From NCBI GenBank assembly GCA_010909165.1, contig VJWM01000103.1, positions 310,001 through 374,000 on the forward strand: a stretch of DNA of 64,000 bases. Reading direction: 5' to 3'. The translations under genes were made by a program, and so were the position numbers. The notes beneath the pieces are model-generated. The model made no database searches, was not told the DNA's origin, and saw nothing but the letters and a program-made list of their open reading frames with translations. The DNA comes from Anthoceros angustus (taxonomy: Eukaryota > Streptophyta > Anthocerotopsida > Anthocerotales > Anthocerotaceae). Shown in pieces: positions 22,982 through 36,617 of the stretch (the first letter of the stretch is position 1; every line of letters begins with the position of its first letter).

Positions 22982-24040
22982 TCAAAATTCATCTTCCCCC
23001 CAAGCCTCATCACGTAGCTGTTGTCTGGAATGCAAACGTTGTCGCCTGGCAGTTTCCTCCTTGTGCACTTGGTCCAAGTTCGATTTCCCTTTAGCACGGA
23101 TAGCCGCACCCTGCGCACTGAGCGCACCAGCAATCATTCGCTGTGCCACTCTCACTGACGTTGCTGGCCTTGGTATCGGTGGCTGGAGATCTGCAAAGTG
23201 CAGCATAAGCCCGCTTTATCCTTGTCTGCTACAGCATGTCATGTGTCTACAGATGCTGTAAGTGAAAGCGGAAGGGAACAGGTGACACACACGAAACTAA
23301 CCCTTTTCCGAGGTAATGGCATGTAACTCTGCAGCATCGGTGTAGAGTTCGACTTTCACTCTAGGATCCTGTAAGGTAGCCAGAGCTTCTTTGGCTGCAA
23401 TCCGTCATGATGCCTGTTCAGCAACCTACTAAGGCAAACATTAGCACATAAGCAGCGTTAGCAGGAGGACATCGACCCTACCTACGGCTGCAGACCGGAA
23501 AACAGCAAGGGCCGTCGTGTCGTTCAAAAAGCGAATCGACACTCCCTTGCTGGAATAAGGTTTCACAAGCTGTTCCAGCTCTTCCTGCCTCAGCTTGGAT
23601 GAGAAGTCCTTGAAAACTAGAACGTGGCCACCACGCTCTTCCACTGCATAGTAACAAAGACTCCCTCAAATACCTCTACACACCAAATCACCACCACCAC
23701 AACGCCAACACGCCTCCCCCAAGAAGTACAGAACAGACACTTGTTTAGGGCTTGCCTTCAACAAGTGGCACGTACACTGGTCGCTTGTGCCAGGATCCGA
23801 CGCCCCCGAGCTATCATCGAGCGAAAGACTTCTGACGCCCGAAACATAGTCACTGTACATCCCCCCTTCCCCATACGTGAAGGCTCCTCTCCCCCGTTGC
23901 TTGGCGACTCCTTTCACTTTCACAGCCCCACGGGGCTTTGAATCTCTACAATCCTCCACACGTAAGGTTGGCAGCTCATGAGCCCTAACCTCCCAATCCG
24001 CAGCGTCTGCAGCCAACGCCTCTGTCAGTCTGCGACACAT
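22982..24040 (-). CDS. R3HCC1-like protein (N-terminus uncertain)
   Basis: Proposed exons on the minus strand: 24040 (or upstream)-23776, 23643-23482, 23394-23302, 23190-22982; the last three junctions keep frame exactly. The central part (GHVLVFKDF, then GVSIRFLNDTTALAVFRSAAVA) is the RRM-like segment of the R3H and coiled-coil protein family (R3HCC1/R3HCC1L). The C-terminal exon (IPRPATSVRVAQRMIAGAL, then a basic helix ending RQQLRDEAWGED) matches the conserved tail of plant members. Function in plants is unknown; a nucleic-acid link is suggested by the fold only. The first exon is weakly conserved, and a strong donor at about 24105 hints at one more upstream exon. An R3H motif itself was not found. 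Confidence 0.7.
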
Positions 24041-24689
24041 GCCTCGCCCACCAACTTGGCAGATTCCAATCCCAGAGACCAAGAAATAATCGACGACGCC
24101 TTACCTGATCCTGCCTCCTTCACCCCAAGTCCATCATCGCAAGGTGCACTGGCCTCGGCTTGACCCCTCCCTCCCACCTCTTCCAAGTCCGCCATCAGCC
24201 CGAGAACAAGGCAAACATTCCCTTACCCAGTCTGTGCCCTTGCCTAGTACTACCTTGTGGCTTGCAATCTTTTGAATCTTCCGTCGGCCGCTAAGCCCCT
24301 TAAGGATTCCCTCACATCCGACTTCCAGCCGAGGTCAGGTCGCCGTCACCTCCTCTGCAACTCTTTTTTGGTACCTAGGTGACCTCCTATACAACTTCTC
24401 CCTGGCCGCAGATTCCCGAACCGTGCTACTTTTTCCAGAATACACTCCACAATTCACCCAACATAGAATTTGTTTTTTCAGGCCAAATTTCATGATTTCA
24501 TGCCTAGGTAGTAATTTAGGGCAGACGATTAAGCGTGAGTTGAACTTACTGCAGGTTCAACACGCTGTCCTCGTAGTCGGGCTGATATCCCTTGACGGTG
24601 ACTGCTCTGCGATCAAGACGAACAAAGGATGTGGCAAAGTGCAGAAACAGTCCCAATTCATAGGGTTATGTAAGCCGGACATCATACAG

Positions 24690-24750
24690 CAGGCTCTTGG
24701 GAAGAAAGCCCTTGATCTCTACACTGGTATGCAAGAAGAAGAGCTCTAAA
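24690..24750 (+). pseudogene. Short PPR gene fragment
   Basis: About 20 codons (QALGKKALDLYTGMQEEEL, then stop) match the P-motif consensus seen as GLGQEALVLYGQMEQEGL in the PPR gene at 18.8 kb. Nothing PPR-like continues on either side. Confidence 0.6.
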
Positions 24751-24859
24751 GCTGTGCCTCCTTTTTCTGTGACACAGGTAGAGATGTGGCCATTACACAC
24801 ATCCCGTGACATCACTGGGCAAGCTGCTAGGTATTGTGTATTCATGAGTGTGATGAGAA

Positions 24860-26142
<1,283 letters not shown>

Positions 26143-27203
26143 TATCTCAGCTGACACGTTCCAGATGATCGTGTTACAGATATCGGCAATATTGTCGTGT
26201 GAACTGAATCTCTAGTGCTGTGATGCAAGAGTTGCAAATTGCTTTAAGCGGCTGGGAGCCTGAACATGAGCCTGAGCCGCGAGGCATGTGCAGGACGGGA
26301 CAGAACAGGACAGGACAGCAGGAGCTTTATAGGGCCGCGGGCCAGCATAGCTTCTATCGGAAGCCCAAGTTGACCCGGGTCGACCTGCAACCTTCAGGCT
26401 TGCGAGCAGACATCGTTGTAAGGATGCAAGCCTTCATCTGAGCCTCCGCCTACAAGGCACAAAACACGCCTCCCGTTTGACCGGGCTGTTACAAAGGCTG
26501 TGACGGGAATCAAAGAGCTGCATTTTCCTTTCCAGTGTTGGGAGTCCAGCCCAGCAACCATACTGTGAACTGTTTGACCTCAGTCAGACACGTTTCTGTG
26601 AGCTGTGGCAAGTGCACCAGATGAGATCCCACGCTTCCGTTAATTTGGAAGATCTACCGACAAACTGTTTTCCTCATGCGTGACACGCCAGATTTACTTC
26701 CCTCTCCCTGTTTTGTTGCATACAGTACTGAGCATTGGGAACTGTTCCCACGCTGAGCAACCATACTGTGAACTGCTCCAACTCTTGTACTAGGCTTTCG
26801 CGCCTGAGGAAGTCTGCGTCAAAGTCAGATTGATTTGCGCTCACGATTAACATGCAACATGTGGGTTATAGCGGAATATTGAAATCTGGTTGGTATACTA
26901 CCTGCCAAAACCTCCGATTCGAAGTTGAGAACCCAACTCGCAGTCTGACAATGGGTCAAACTCAGAAGGATTAGACTTTCCCGAGAAAACGCCAGCAGAT
27001 GCTCCACTTGACTCATACACGAGTTGGAGCAGTCCATGGCTTTCTGCTGTCGAAACGTAGGTGGTCGGCCCTTCCTGCATCGATTACGTGATGTGTAACA
27101 AGACACATACAAATTAGGCGTAGTCTGGCATGAGACCCACCTTAATGTGCTACAATAGGTGCAAGTGACTACACTCAGCTTCTGCTGTTACAACTAGGCC
27201 CTG
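26143..27203. other. Intergenic, no supported gene
   Basis: Peroxidase promoter on the left, ClpP5 3' flank on the right. A CAGCAACCATACTGTGAACTG motif-like 20-mer occurs twice (about 26550 and 26757). A short ACAGGAC-rich run lies near 26300. Confidence 0.5.
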
Positions 27204-28858
27204 TTAGGCAGCCACGGGTTCGGGGGACGGAAGTGGCTGCAGGGCTTTCAGGGGATTTGAGATAACAGCATCGATCAGGCCATACTCCTTGGCCTCCTTG
27301 GCGCTCATGAAGAAATCGCGGTCAGTATCCTGGACTATCTTGTCCAAGGGCTGACCGGTATGGTAGGCCAGATAACCGTTCAGATTCGCCTTGTGGTGAA
27401 GAATCTCATTCGCCTGAGAGGACAGCTCACAATTGTGAGAAAGGGCCAACAGGCTCAATGCACCCGACATACTGGAGAAAGTAAAGTACCTGGATTTCGA
27501 TGTCCGTTTGCTGACCTTGGGCACCACCCAAAGGCTGATGGATCATAATCCTAGAGTTTGGCAAACTGTACCTCTTGCCTGTCCAAACCACGACCAAATG
27601 TTCAGCGAATGGATTTTAGAGGAGAGGTGCGACGGGTGTTTTGCACAGCCACCGCTCAGGAAGCATACCTTTTGTGCCGGCACTCAGAAGGAAAGCACCC
27701 ATACTGCAAAACAAGACAGAGTTCATGTGCATAAATTTTTCATCACAGCGCAAAGACTACTCCAGCAAACACAAATGTGGATCTGCCATACCTTGCAGCA
27801 AGGCCGACGCAAACTGTACTAACATCAGGGCGGATGTGCCTCATGGTATCGAATATGGCCATTCCTGAAATAAGACACAGAGCCACAGACACTTGAAGCT
27901 TGTCTGCCACTAGTTGCGACAATCTGAGAAAGCAAACAGCCCTGTGCACGAACAGCACAAGCTAGAAAAAGCACACTCACCCGCAGTCACTGAGCCACCT
28001 GGGGAGTTCACGTACATAATAATGTCCTGCAGACAACATAGTTGGATATAGAAACGTTCTAGACATTGAAAATGCCATACACACAAAACCCTTGGCTTAA
28101 GAATTGAAACATACCCTGTTGGGATCAGCGGCATCGAGGTAAAGGAGTTGAGCGACGATCAAGTTAGCCATGTCATCATCTACAGCCCCTCCACAACGGA
28201 TGATCCTCTGCGAGTAGAATCACGCAGGTTAGGCATGAAGCAACCGAAAAGGAAAACCTTACTCAGAACAGATAAATCATAGGGGATGAGAAGTACATAT
28301 TGGAAAAGCTGGGAAATAACACTCTGGAACCGCTCTGCCAACATGGGTGGAGGACCTTGGCCACCCTGAGCATAAGGTGGGCAATAAGCATTTCTCGGAG
28401 TCTCCAAGTCATGTCTGCAAGTTCGGGCGCAATAGACAAACGGAACTCAGGCCACAACCGTTCACTCCAATTATTTTCCTGGTTGCCAAGCAGCTGAAAA
28501 CAAGGTCAGCAGCTCAAACCTGATCGACCAGAGGTTTGGTACTACAGTGGCGTCCGGTGTCCAGAATCCCTCCGACCGGAAGCTGGATGATGTGTCATTA
28601 GCCGAGTAGGAAGCCCTCACCACGCCCTTGGAACACCTACACCAAATTTTCAACCACCACATTCAGGTGCTGTCTGATGCCGGAGACGCGACGCATCATG
28701 CAATCAGCAGGCCAAAAACCCTACCTGGAATGGGGACGCCCAGGCAGAGGGGCAAAGGGGACGGAGGAGCGCAGCTGCTGCTGCCGCGGTTGGGTCACCT
28801 TGCCGTGCGGCAGCGCGGCCAGCCCCACGGGCTGCTTCACCAACATGGTCTGCGCCAT
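27204..28858 (-). CDS. CLPP5: Plastid Clp protease proteolytic subunit ClpP5
   Basis: Nine exons on the minus strand (28858-28725, 28636-28520, 28414-28297, 28207-28115, 28026-27981, 27864-27792, 27703-27669, 27578-27490, 27413-27204) join in phase to 304 residues. A transit-like leader of about 80-90 residues precedes [17 protein letters not shown], a ClpP5 hallmark. The catalytic triad is intact: Ser194 (GLAASMGAF), His219 (IMIHQP) and Asp268 (DTDRDFF), at the standard ClpP spacing. The tail [19 protein letters not shown] is also ClpP5-specific. It is a catalytic subunit of the stromal ClpPR core that degrades unfolded proteins delivered by ClpC. It lies 350 bp downstream of the DLDG1-like gene on the same strand; both are plastid proteins. 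Confidence 0.97.
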
Positions 28859-29204
28859 GGCCTGTAACTCGAGAGAAAGAGTTTCCGAAGGAATGCCTGT
28901 TCTCGCTTGTCCACGAAACAGCAGAGCAAATTGCAATAGCGGCAAAGCTATAATGCGCTCAAGTTCTCGTAACAGCCAGACGACGAGTTAGGATGGGCTG
29001 TGTGTGGTTTCACGTGCTTCAGTGCTTCAACTCCAGGATGTTAAAACTGCTTCTAGACTTTATTTGTGAGTTTGGGATGCGGCGCCTCAACGTACATCGT
29101 CCGGAATGTCGTTGTGTAGTGGTACACTCACTAGGAGCAACTAAGAAAGTCGTCCGAGAATTAACTTTAAGCCGCTGTTCTCGGTGCAAATCTGATGGAT
29201 CATG

Positions 29205-32096
29205 CTAATGTCTGCTCATCTCTCGAAATGTTGCAGCTGCTGAGGGGGAAACCCTTGAGAAGTTCTTGAAGACCTGCAGAGCAATCGGTTGGATTAGACG
29301 CTTTAAGAACGATGAGTGGGGACTGGAATTCTGAAATAGAGTTCACGTATCTTACCCACAGCTTGAAAAATGCGTCCATAATGACAGGAACCGTGGCTAC
29401 AAAGAGATAGATGGAAGCTTCGTCTGCTTCAAAACCATACCGTTCGAGCACCATCTCCACCACAGTTTCCCAACCCATTGAGGAATGGTACCTGCAAGCA
29501 CCCAGGTATGATCAAGTCTACTTCAGCCATAATCCCCTGGACCAAGTAAGAACCTCATGTGTACAATTTCATGCTAATAAAAGGAGATGGTTTGGGGTCG
29601 TAACGACACCAGCATCAACAATCATCACATCCTACCCAAGAAAGATATCTGTCATGAGGATGATAATAAATGCCTTCCCAGTGTCTGAAACGTTTGTAAA
29701 CAGGCGGTCGCTTGTCATTGACATAATGGCCACCTGCAAAGAATTCAACATCTCACGAGCTGAGGGTGCAAATAACGTTAGACGAGGCACCAAGAGCTCA
29801 TCACGATGAGGAAGGAGTCAAGTTCCTACGCCTGCAAGAAGCTTCACAAGAATTCCAAGTCTACGTAAATCACAACCGGCATAATGAAAAGCGCAGTGTC
29901 GGCGTTTACTTGTTGTGGGTTCAGAAACAGCAGAAGGAAGATTGTAGAACCTCCCAGGAGGTCTGACCAAATGGAGGCAAATGCTGCCCTGTTCTCTGCA
30001 CGGGCCTCCTCATACAACTCAAGCCTGAGGAATGAAAAGGAACTCAACTTAGCACCAGTGGCAGTCATATAGTCATCAGGATGTGCAATTCGAGCCCAAG
30101 TTATGATACTGGGCATACATCAGCCATCATACTCCTTTGGAAGCACCTAATACCCAGATCACTACCTGAATGCGCTAGGGACAAGGGAATAGTGGTTATA
30201 CACAGAAAAAAAGGAAAGAAAAATAATACAAGAAACATACGCTTCATGCCGCAAATGATCAGCAAGTTCTTCTTCAGCAAGGGGTGGGGCTTTGCCAATC
30301 TCTGCTTCGAAGCGTACCCGTTGTCGTTCCAATTTCAGTTCCTTGACAATCTTCAGTTTCTGTGGTCTTCTGACATCCAGCATCTCGGCCGCTAATGGAA
30401 CGGTTTCCACATATCTGTGCAGCAAACCAGACACGGCTTAGACAGGCAGAAATCTGGCCAACCTAAATCATCTCCACCACGACCTCATCAGAATGGTCCT
30501 ATCACAGACACTGGAAGAGTAATAGAAGATAAACAGACGTCTGACCTTTTCAAAAATGGGACAAGGATAAAGTCGTGCACAGAAAAATCCACCAGTAAGG
30601 GCACAATCACTAGTATGGCTGCAAATTTAGCCTGCATCACAATAGTTCTCTCAGGAACCACCCCCATGATGAAAACAATACTGATCTACCCAGATTCGGA
30701 TATCCTTAGAGAACAGGTTTCAGTTCAAAGAACGGTCCGACCATAAAGAGAAGCCAATCTCAACCAAACCTCTGAAGCTGCCCTCAGTATTAGAAGTAGC
30801 ATGCCAATCAAGCACTGCACACAACCTCAACAGGCTGCCACGCATTTTGCACCCTGGAAAGCTTGGGGCACGAACAGGTGGAGATTGACTATATCACGGG
30901 ATTGTCTGACTAAAACCCAAACCCATGGCAATGAAGCAGAAGAGCGCACGTACAGATTGCTGAGAGGTGAACCGAAAAACCCTCTCCTCAAATTCCAGCT
31001 CTCTTTCTACTTCCTCTTGAGGCTCAAATGCTCGTGACAACAGCTCATAAACTGTCCGCTTCATTCCCCTCACAGGCTTCTTGGGTGCGGACCGAGGCAT
31101 TCCATCTTTCTCCCAATCAGTATCTGGGTAGTACCACCCACTGTCATCTACACCAAAGGCCCCACTGTTGTCGTTGTTATCCAACCAGTCCTCCCAGTCT
31201 TTGCTGTCTGGATCACGCCCAGTTTTCTGAAAGTCGTCTATTTCCCTGCGAGCCTTATTCTTCTGCTGCCATGCTGAATACCTGACGTCGTCTGCCAGCA
31301 TCTCATCGATGTCATCCATGACCTCGTCCTCTTCATCATCCGAAGAGTCCTCCTCCTTTCTACCAGGCCTCTTACTATTTCGTCTACTTGAGCCGTCCTT
31401 CTCTTTCTGTCCCTTTGCCCGATACCCAACCGGGTCATCTCTCCCATCCGTGTCACCATCCGTCTCATCACTCAAGTGCTCGTCTGGCAACGGAATAGGC
31501 TCGAACAGAAGTCTTTGAAACCAATTGCGTTTCCGGTTGGGATCCACCGAATTAACCCTGGACCCGCTTCCCTTTCTCCGTTTCTGGAGAGGAGGAGATG
31601 CAACAAAGCTCATGTGCAATGCGTCCCAATCATGTTGCTGGTTGCAAAACCCTCGCGCCGCAGCCAGATCAGGCTGGGCAAACACGGAACCAAAATGAAC
31701 CTCCTGGAAGTGGCAGTTGATGATATCAAGAGGCCCCTGCGGGCCTCTCGATAAGGTGGATTGCGCTCCGGGCTCTGCTCTCCCATGAGAACACCCCCCT
31801 GCAAAACACAGCACGTCCTGCACTCGCAATCTTCCACGCCGCTGGCTGCCTCCAGAAATTCGTCCCCTAAATCCCCTACCGCATTCGCAGTTAAACCCAC
31901 AAAAACCGTGGGCTGCAATCTCGAAACAGCACCCGCACAGCCTAGCGCTGATCTGACAGCGAAGAATTGGAGCCCAATCGCTCCTGCTGCCAGATTCCCT
32001 CCACTCGTTCACCAAGCAGCGGTCGTTGGGAAAGGAAAATGCAGAATGGGAGGCCCGAACTGGAGGCTGCCAGCAATGTACCAGCTCTGTCATCAT
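29205..32096 (-). CDS. DLDG1: CemA-like chloroplast envelope protein (DLDG1 homologue)
   Basis: Seven exons (32096-30954, 30631-30546, 30414-30241, 30024-29910, 29733-29636, 29491-29356, 29273-29205) join in phase to about 606 residues. The long first exon carries a transit-like leader, an acidic stretch and the AWQQKNKARREID...DWEDWLD block. The CemA domain follows: hydrophobic AKFAAILVIVPLLVDF with VHDF, a basic KIVKELKLERQRVRFEAEIG helix, ENRAAFASIWSDLLGG plus a membrane segment, NVSDTGKAFIIILMTDIFLG, YHSSMGWE, and the last helix FVATVPVIMDAFFKLW, ending in a short tail. Arabidopsis DLDG1, paired with plastid CemA, adjusts proton balance across the envelope under light. At 32096 two ATGs are adjacent; which is used is unknown. 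Confidence 0.92.
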
Positions 32097-33079
32097 GCTC
32101 CGTCACCATGCTGGCATGATAGACCTAATTCTGCACACACGCTAATTCAGCTGCGGCAGAACCAATGATCCTTTGTAACCTGCTTGCTTGCCGGCCACGT
32201 CTCCCCGCCCCCATTCCCATCATCTGGATCTCCTGGCCTCACCAATTCTCCGAGGCCCGGATCTCCTTACCGCACAGCCATTGGCACACACAGCGAGCTG
32301 CCTCCAGAACCGAAGATGAAGCAACAAAGCCCAATTGCAGCTCAATCTTGCTGCGTCCAGAAATCACCTCAAATTCAATGTGCGGTCCACAAGCTGGATG
32401 GCTGCAGACAGCCGATCCGCCATAGGCTGCTCACCCAAGCCGAGCGAGACAATCGGGCAGGACCGAGCGCATTCCGGGCGGCCCGGATTCTTTCGAAGGA
32501 TTCACGGCAGCGGGTCGCCATTGGGCGGGAGCGTTTCGCCAAATATCCACTCCGGCGAAATAGTCACCATGTTCTGAACGTCGAGTTTCCTTATCGGTTA
32601 AACCTCTCACCGACAACGTGGCCAGCCGACAAGCTGCCACGGGAAGATAAGATGGCGGGGTCTGAAGTGCTGGAAAAGTGTTAATAGCCTCGGATTGGGT
32701 AGGTACAGGTCCAATGGTTCCTGTTCCTAAAGCCTGACAGATCACTGGACGATGCAAACTTCTTACACGCATACGGAAAGCGAGTTCAGGCAGCAACGAG
32801 AAAGCGTCGTGGCAGAGCTGTTTCACTAAACACGCTGATAGTGAGTGCCTACATTTTACTACGCTTAAATGTCTCACGAAACGTAAATCAAAACTGGTGA
32901 TCAGATCCTGGGACCATCGGGACCAGGAGGATATAGATTCAATTCCATGCTTACTTGATCCCTGGTCAACCTGGCTAGGACAGTCCGGAAGTGAGTAACA
33001 GAGCAGGCAACAACAACCCTGCGCCTAGCTAGCTAGCAGGGATAGTGGGAGATGATGCGGACGTCAGCCTCGTCCACAG
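32097..33079. other. Intergenic between DLDG1-like and SF3B4 genes
   Basis: Holds the DLDG1-like promoter and the SF3B4 3' UTR. Open frames on both strands (for example 32165-32684) lack recognisable domains and splice logic, and are not called. Confidence 0.5.
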
Positions 33080-35121
33080 CTAATCAATCACAGCAGCTGG
33101 AAAGGAAACGGGAGGAGCACCAGGTCCGGGAGGTATCATACCCTGTGGTGGAGGTGGAGGCGGCATCATCCCTTGAGGAGGTGCAGCCTGTCCAGGAGGC
33201 GGAGGAGGGCCACCTGGATTCATCTGAGGAGGTTGCATGCCCAAAGGAGGTGGAGGAGGCCGCATTGGTCCTTGGGGGGGTGGAGGTCCTCGGGCCCAAG
33301 GAGGAGGAGCCATTCCAAGCGGGGGAGGAGGGGGCCCTCCTGGAGGCGGCCCAGGAAATCCATGTGGAGGAGGAGGGGGCATGTTCTGCGGTGGCCCTTG
33401 CCTGAACTGTTGCATATTGCCTGGTGGAGGCCTAGGCTGGTTAAGCCAAGGAGGCCTCCCTTGCATCTGATGTGGACCAGGCATTGGTGGTCCAGAACCT
33501 TGCATCTGCGGAGGTCCACCATATTGACCTTGCATCGGAGCTTGAGACATTTGCCCTTGAGGAGGCATAGGGGGGCCACCGAAGCGATGAGGAGCCATGT
33601 TACCATTGCCCATGCCTGATAGAGGGCCCATATGTCCATTCCCTTGCTGGACCATCGACGGTGGCCCACCCCCAAGTTGGGGAGGACCCACTGATGATGG
33701 AGGCCCACTTGCAAACAGTGTATGAGGCCTGTTCTTCTGGGCACTTGGATTACTGGCAGCTAGCATTCTCTCTGCACAAACAAACACGTGGTATTCATGA
33801 CTCCGGCACCTTCACAATTGCGCAAGATGCATATTCTGCTTATACAATGGCAACGTACCTGCTGGTGTGCCGTGTCTTTCTCCTTTTGTATCTTTCTTAT
33901 AGGCATAAGACACCGTTATTGGACGGTTGCAAAGATACTGACCATTCATTGCCTGCAGGAGTCAAGAATTACCTTAGAGCTTTTGTCCTCGAAATCCATA
34001 TCAGATGGGTGGCTTTCAGCTAACAGAAGCATTTTAGAGCACTGATACCTCAATCGCAGAATCAGATGCCTCAAAAGAGTCATAACTAATAAAACCAAAT
34101 CCCCGTGAATTGCCAGAGTCTGGATCCCTCATAATCTGTAAAAAGAACAGCAACAGCCACGTTATCAGAAGTACTGCAACAGAGCTCCCAGACATGTAGC
34201 AAATTGTGAGTGAAAAGCATGGGGCACACCTTGGGATTTGTCACAATCACACCAAACGCACTGAAGGTATCATACAGGAGCTTCTCATCGACATCCTGCA
34301 AATCATTCACAAACTTAGTGCTATGATCGTTCGAAAAGGTAAGAAACCAATGAAGTACAATCCACTTACAGAATCTAGATTGCCCACAAACAAGTTAGCA
34401 CCCACGTCCAAGCTCTTCTTATCTTGAGATGCCTATCACAAACAGGCCAAAGAGGAAATCTTCAACATCAAGGTCAGCAGGTTAACAGAAGCTATCGGTC
34501 TCACTCAGTCCAGGAATACCTTGTTAACACGAATAGGCTTCCCATGCAGCTTTATCATGTTCAGAATCTTGATAGCCTGTAAAACTCCCAGCTGGATTAG
34601 AAAGAAGACAATAGCATATCGATGAGAGATGTCACTTAGTTTCGAATATGCTTACGTAGTCAGCTCCTTCTTCACTTCGGAACTCCACAAAGCCGTATCC
34701 CTGGTGAAGATTGGATACCCTATCCTTGGGGACGTAGACATTAACTGCACAAAATGCCAGATTTATGTTTTCTGGAGCAGAAAACCCCCAACCCTACAAT
34801 TAACATGAGATAGCGAACAGGTGACTCACCGACTGGTCCAGCTTGCACGAACAACTCCCAGAGAAGCTCCTCGGACACCTAACAGCACGTCAAGACGCTC
34901 ATTTATTTTATTTCGGCAGCCACCCTGAAACAATTTTTCTGGAGACGGATGCAAACCTAGATCCTTGCACCAAACCGGAAAGAAGCGATTAGAGGTAGAA
35001 CAAGAAGGAAAAGAACCTGAGGATCCAGGTTTCCCACGTATGCTGTGGCATCCTGATTTCGCTCGGCTGCGTGCTGCCCCAGCAAATTGGCTCCAACGCC
35101 GGGCGTAATCCTTGTTGTCAT
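33080..35121 (-). CDS. SF3B4: Splicing factor 3b subunit 4 (SF3b49)
   Basis: Nine exons (35121-35017, 34878-34830, 34744-34656, 34576-34520, 34432-34370, 34295-34230, 34135-34049, 33952-33859, 33771-33080) join in phase to 433 residues. It is a U2 snRNP component that contacts pre-mRNA near the branch site and binds SF3b145. It has two RRMs: the first with RNP2 AYVGNL (about residue 27) and RNP1 QGYGFVEF; the second with LFVGNL and RGFGFISY. The linker [20 protein letters not shown] is characteristic. A long Pro/Gly/Met-rich C-terminal tail (residues about 205-433) is encoded by the last exon; its G-rich complement produces a long artefactual antisense frame. The start [16 protein letters not shown] fits the family. 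Confidence 0.97.
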
Positions 35122-35537
35122 TCTTGCCTCTCTACCGAGCCCACAGCGTTGACGACCACATTGGCGAAGCCTTTCAGCTTCAGCTGGCACCGGATACTCA
35201 GCGGGGGTTTAGGGCTTGTGTCGTTTTTTCGACGATAACAGATATTCTGTGACGTGTACCAAGATGCATACGGTAGGTGGGAGTCCCGTTAGATTGTTCT
35301 GGATGTGTGGGTACCATGTATCTAGGTACCACTCCGTAGGTAATTACTTTAAATTTCATTCTTAGCCCATCGGAGTGTTATAAACCACCTACTACGTACC
35401 TATTTAGACGAGACATGGATTGACTTACTTAAGTAGAGCATATTTTTCTCTTTATAAAACAGAAAACTAGATTCTTATGCAAATACGTCCATACTCTCCT
35501 AACACAACTAAATCCAAAAGCAAGTTGAAGTATCAAA
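35122..35537. promoter_or_regulatory. Shared divergent promoter region
   Basis: 416 bp separate the SF3B4 ATG (-) from the syntaxin ATG (+), so both promoters and 5' UTRs lie here. Composition changes abruptly from mixed to strongly AT-rich at about 35330. TTTATAAAAC at about 35452 could serve as a TATA box for the syntaxin, about 85 bp before its ATG. No experimental support. Confidence 0.5.
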
Positions 35538-36479
35538 ATGAATGACCTATTGGGTGATACTATCCAAAATGATACAAGTAAAGATGATACAAACACCAAC
35601 AAGGATGATCTCGAAGCTGGAACTCCAGCTGCTACTGCAAGTACTAGTTCGTCAACTATGGATTTAGCTAAATTTTTTCAAGAAGTAAATGAAATAAAAA
35701 ATGCCATGGCATTGATCCGCAAAAGTTTGCAAAAATTGCAAGCTTCACATGAGGAAACAAAGACAGTTACTAAAGCTAATGCTATGAAAGACTTGAAGGA
35801 GAAGATGGATAAGGATGTGGATGATGTAAATAAAAATGCTCAAAGTCTTAAAGGGAAACTTGAAGCCCTGGATAAAGCAAATCTTGCAAATCGTAAAGAA
35901 AAAGGTTGTGGAGAAGGCTCGAGCACAGATAGGACAAGGATGGCCATTACTGCAACTTTGAAAAAGAAGTTGAAAGGGATAATGCAAGACTTCCAGAGGT
36001 TAAGAGAAACATTTCAGGAAGACTACAGGGAAATTGTGGAAAGACGGATTTTTACTGTTACAGGTCAAAAAGCTGACGAAGCGACTATTGAACATCTTAT
36101 AGATACCGGAGACAGTGAACAAATTTTTCAAAAAGCAATCCAAGAACAAGGACGTGGGCAAATCTTAGATACTGTTGCTGAAATTCAAGAACGACACGAC
36201 GCTGTAAAGGATATTGAAAGGAAGCTTTTAGAGCTGCACCAAGTGTTTTTAGATATGGCCGTCCTAGTAGAAGCACAAGGAGAGCTTCTTGATAATATTG
36301 AAACACAGCTCTCAAAAGCAGTGGAGCATGTGACTACTGGAACTGCAGCATTGAAAAAAGTGAAAGAATACCAAAGAGGGACAAGAAAATGTATGTGCAT
36401 TGCTATTATTATTTTGTTGTTGATTATTGTAGTAACTGTGGTAGCTGTCCTACAACCTTGGAAGAACAAGAATGCCTAA
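35538..36479 (+). CDS. SYP13: Plasma-membrane Qa-SNARE, SYP13 type, intronless
   Basis: A single exon of 313 residues. The Habc region starts after an acidic Ser/Thr-rich N-terminus. The diagnostic stretch GCGEGSSTDRTRMAITATLK and the tract VERRIFTVTGQKADEATIEH, then [20 protein letters not shown], match SYP132-type syntaxins. The SNARE helix follows (ILDTVAEIQERHDAV to [13 protein letters not shown]) with the zero-layer Gln in VEAQGE, then a C-terminal anchor ([17 protein letters not shown]) and PWKNKNA. It drives secretory vesicle fusion at the plasma membrane. Odd points: plant SYP13 genes normally have many introns; this one has none, and its codons are AT-rich unlike its neighbours. It heads a tandem array with two decayed copies downstream. 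Confidence 0.95.
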   Translation: MNDLLGDTIQNDTSKDDTNTNKDDLEAGTPAATASTSSSTMDLAKFFQEVNEIKNAMALIRKSLQKLQASHEETKTVTKANAMKDLKEKMDKDVDDVNKNAQSLKGKLEALDKANLANRKEKGCGEGSSTDRTRMAITATLKKKLKGIMQDFQRLRETFQEDYREIVERRIFTVTGQKADEATIEHLIDTGDSEQIFQKAIQEQGRGQILDTVAEIQERHDAVKDIERKLLELHQVFLDMAVLVEAQGELLDNIETQLSKAVEHVTTGTAALKKVKEYQRGTRKCMCIAIIILLLIIVVTVVAVLQPWKNKNA

Positions 36480-36617
36480 ATGTGATGGTAAGTGAAAAGA
36501 TGAGAATCCTTTTCTTCATAAGCAAGACTTTCAAGTGAGATGAGTCCAATAGCTTTTGTATTATATTTATATGAATAAAATATCTAATATTAATTTATTA
36601 CTGTACGACTAACCGAC

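Noticed and set aside
32165-32684. Plus-strand frames upstream of the DLDG1-like gene
   Set aside because: No recognisable protein family and no splice logic; they lie in the promoter and 3' UTR interval of neighbouring genes.
33052-33787. Long open frames on the plus strand opposite the SF3B4 tail
   Set aside because: They are the complement of the Pro/Gly-rich C-terminal exon of SF3B4; its low-complexity codons avoid stops on the other strand.
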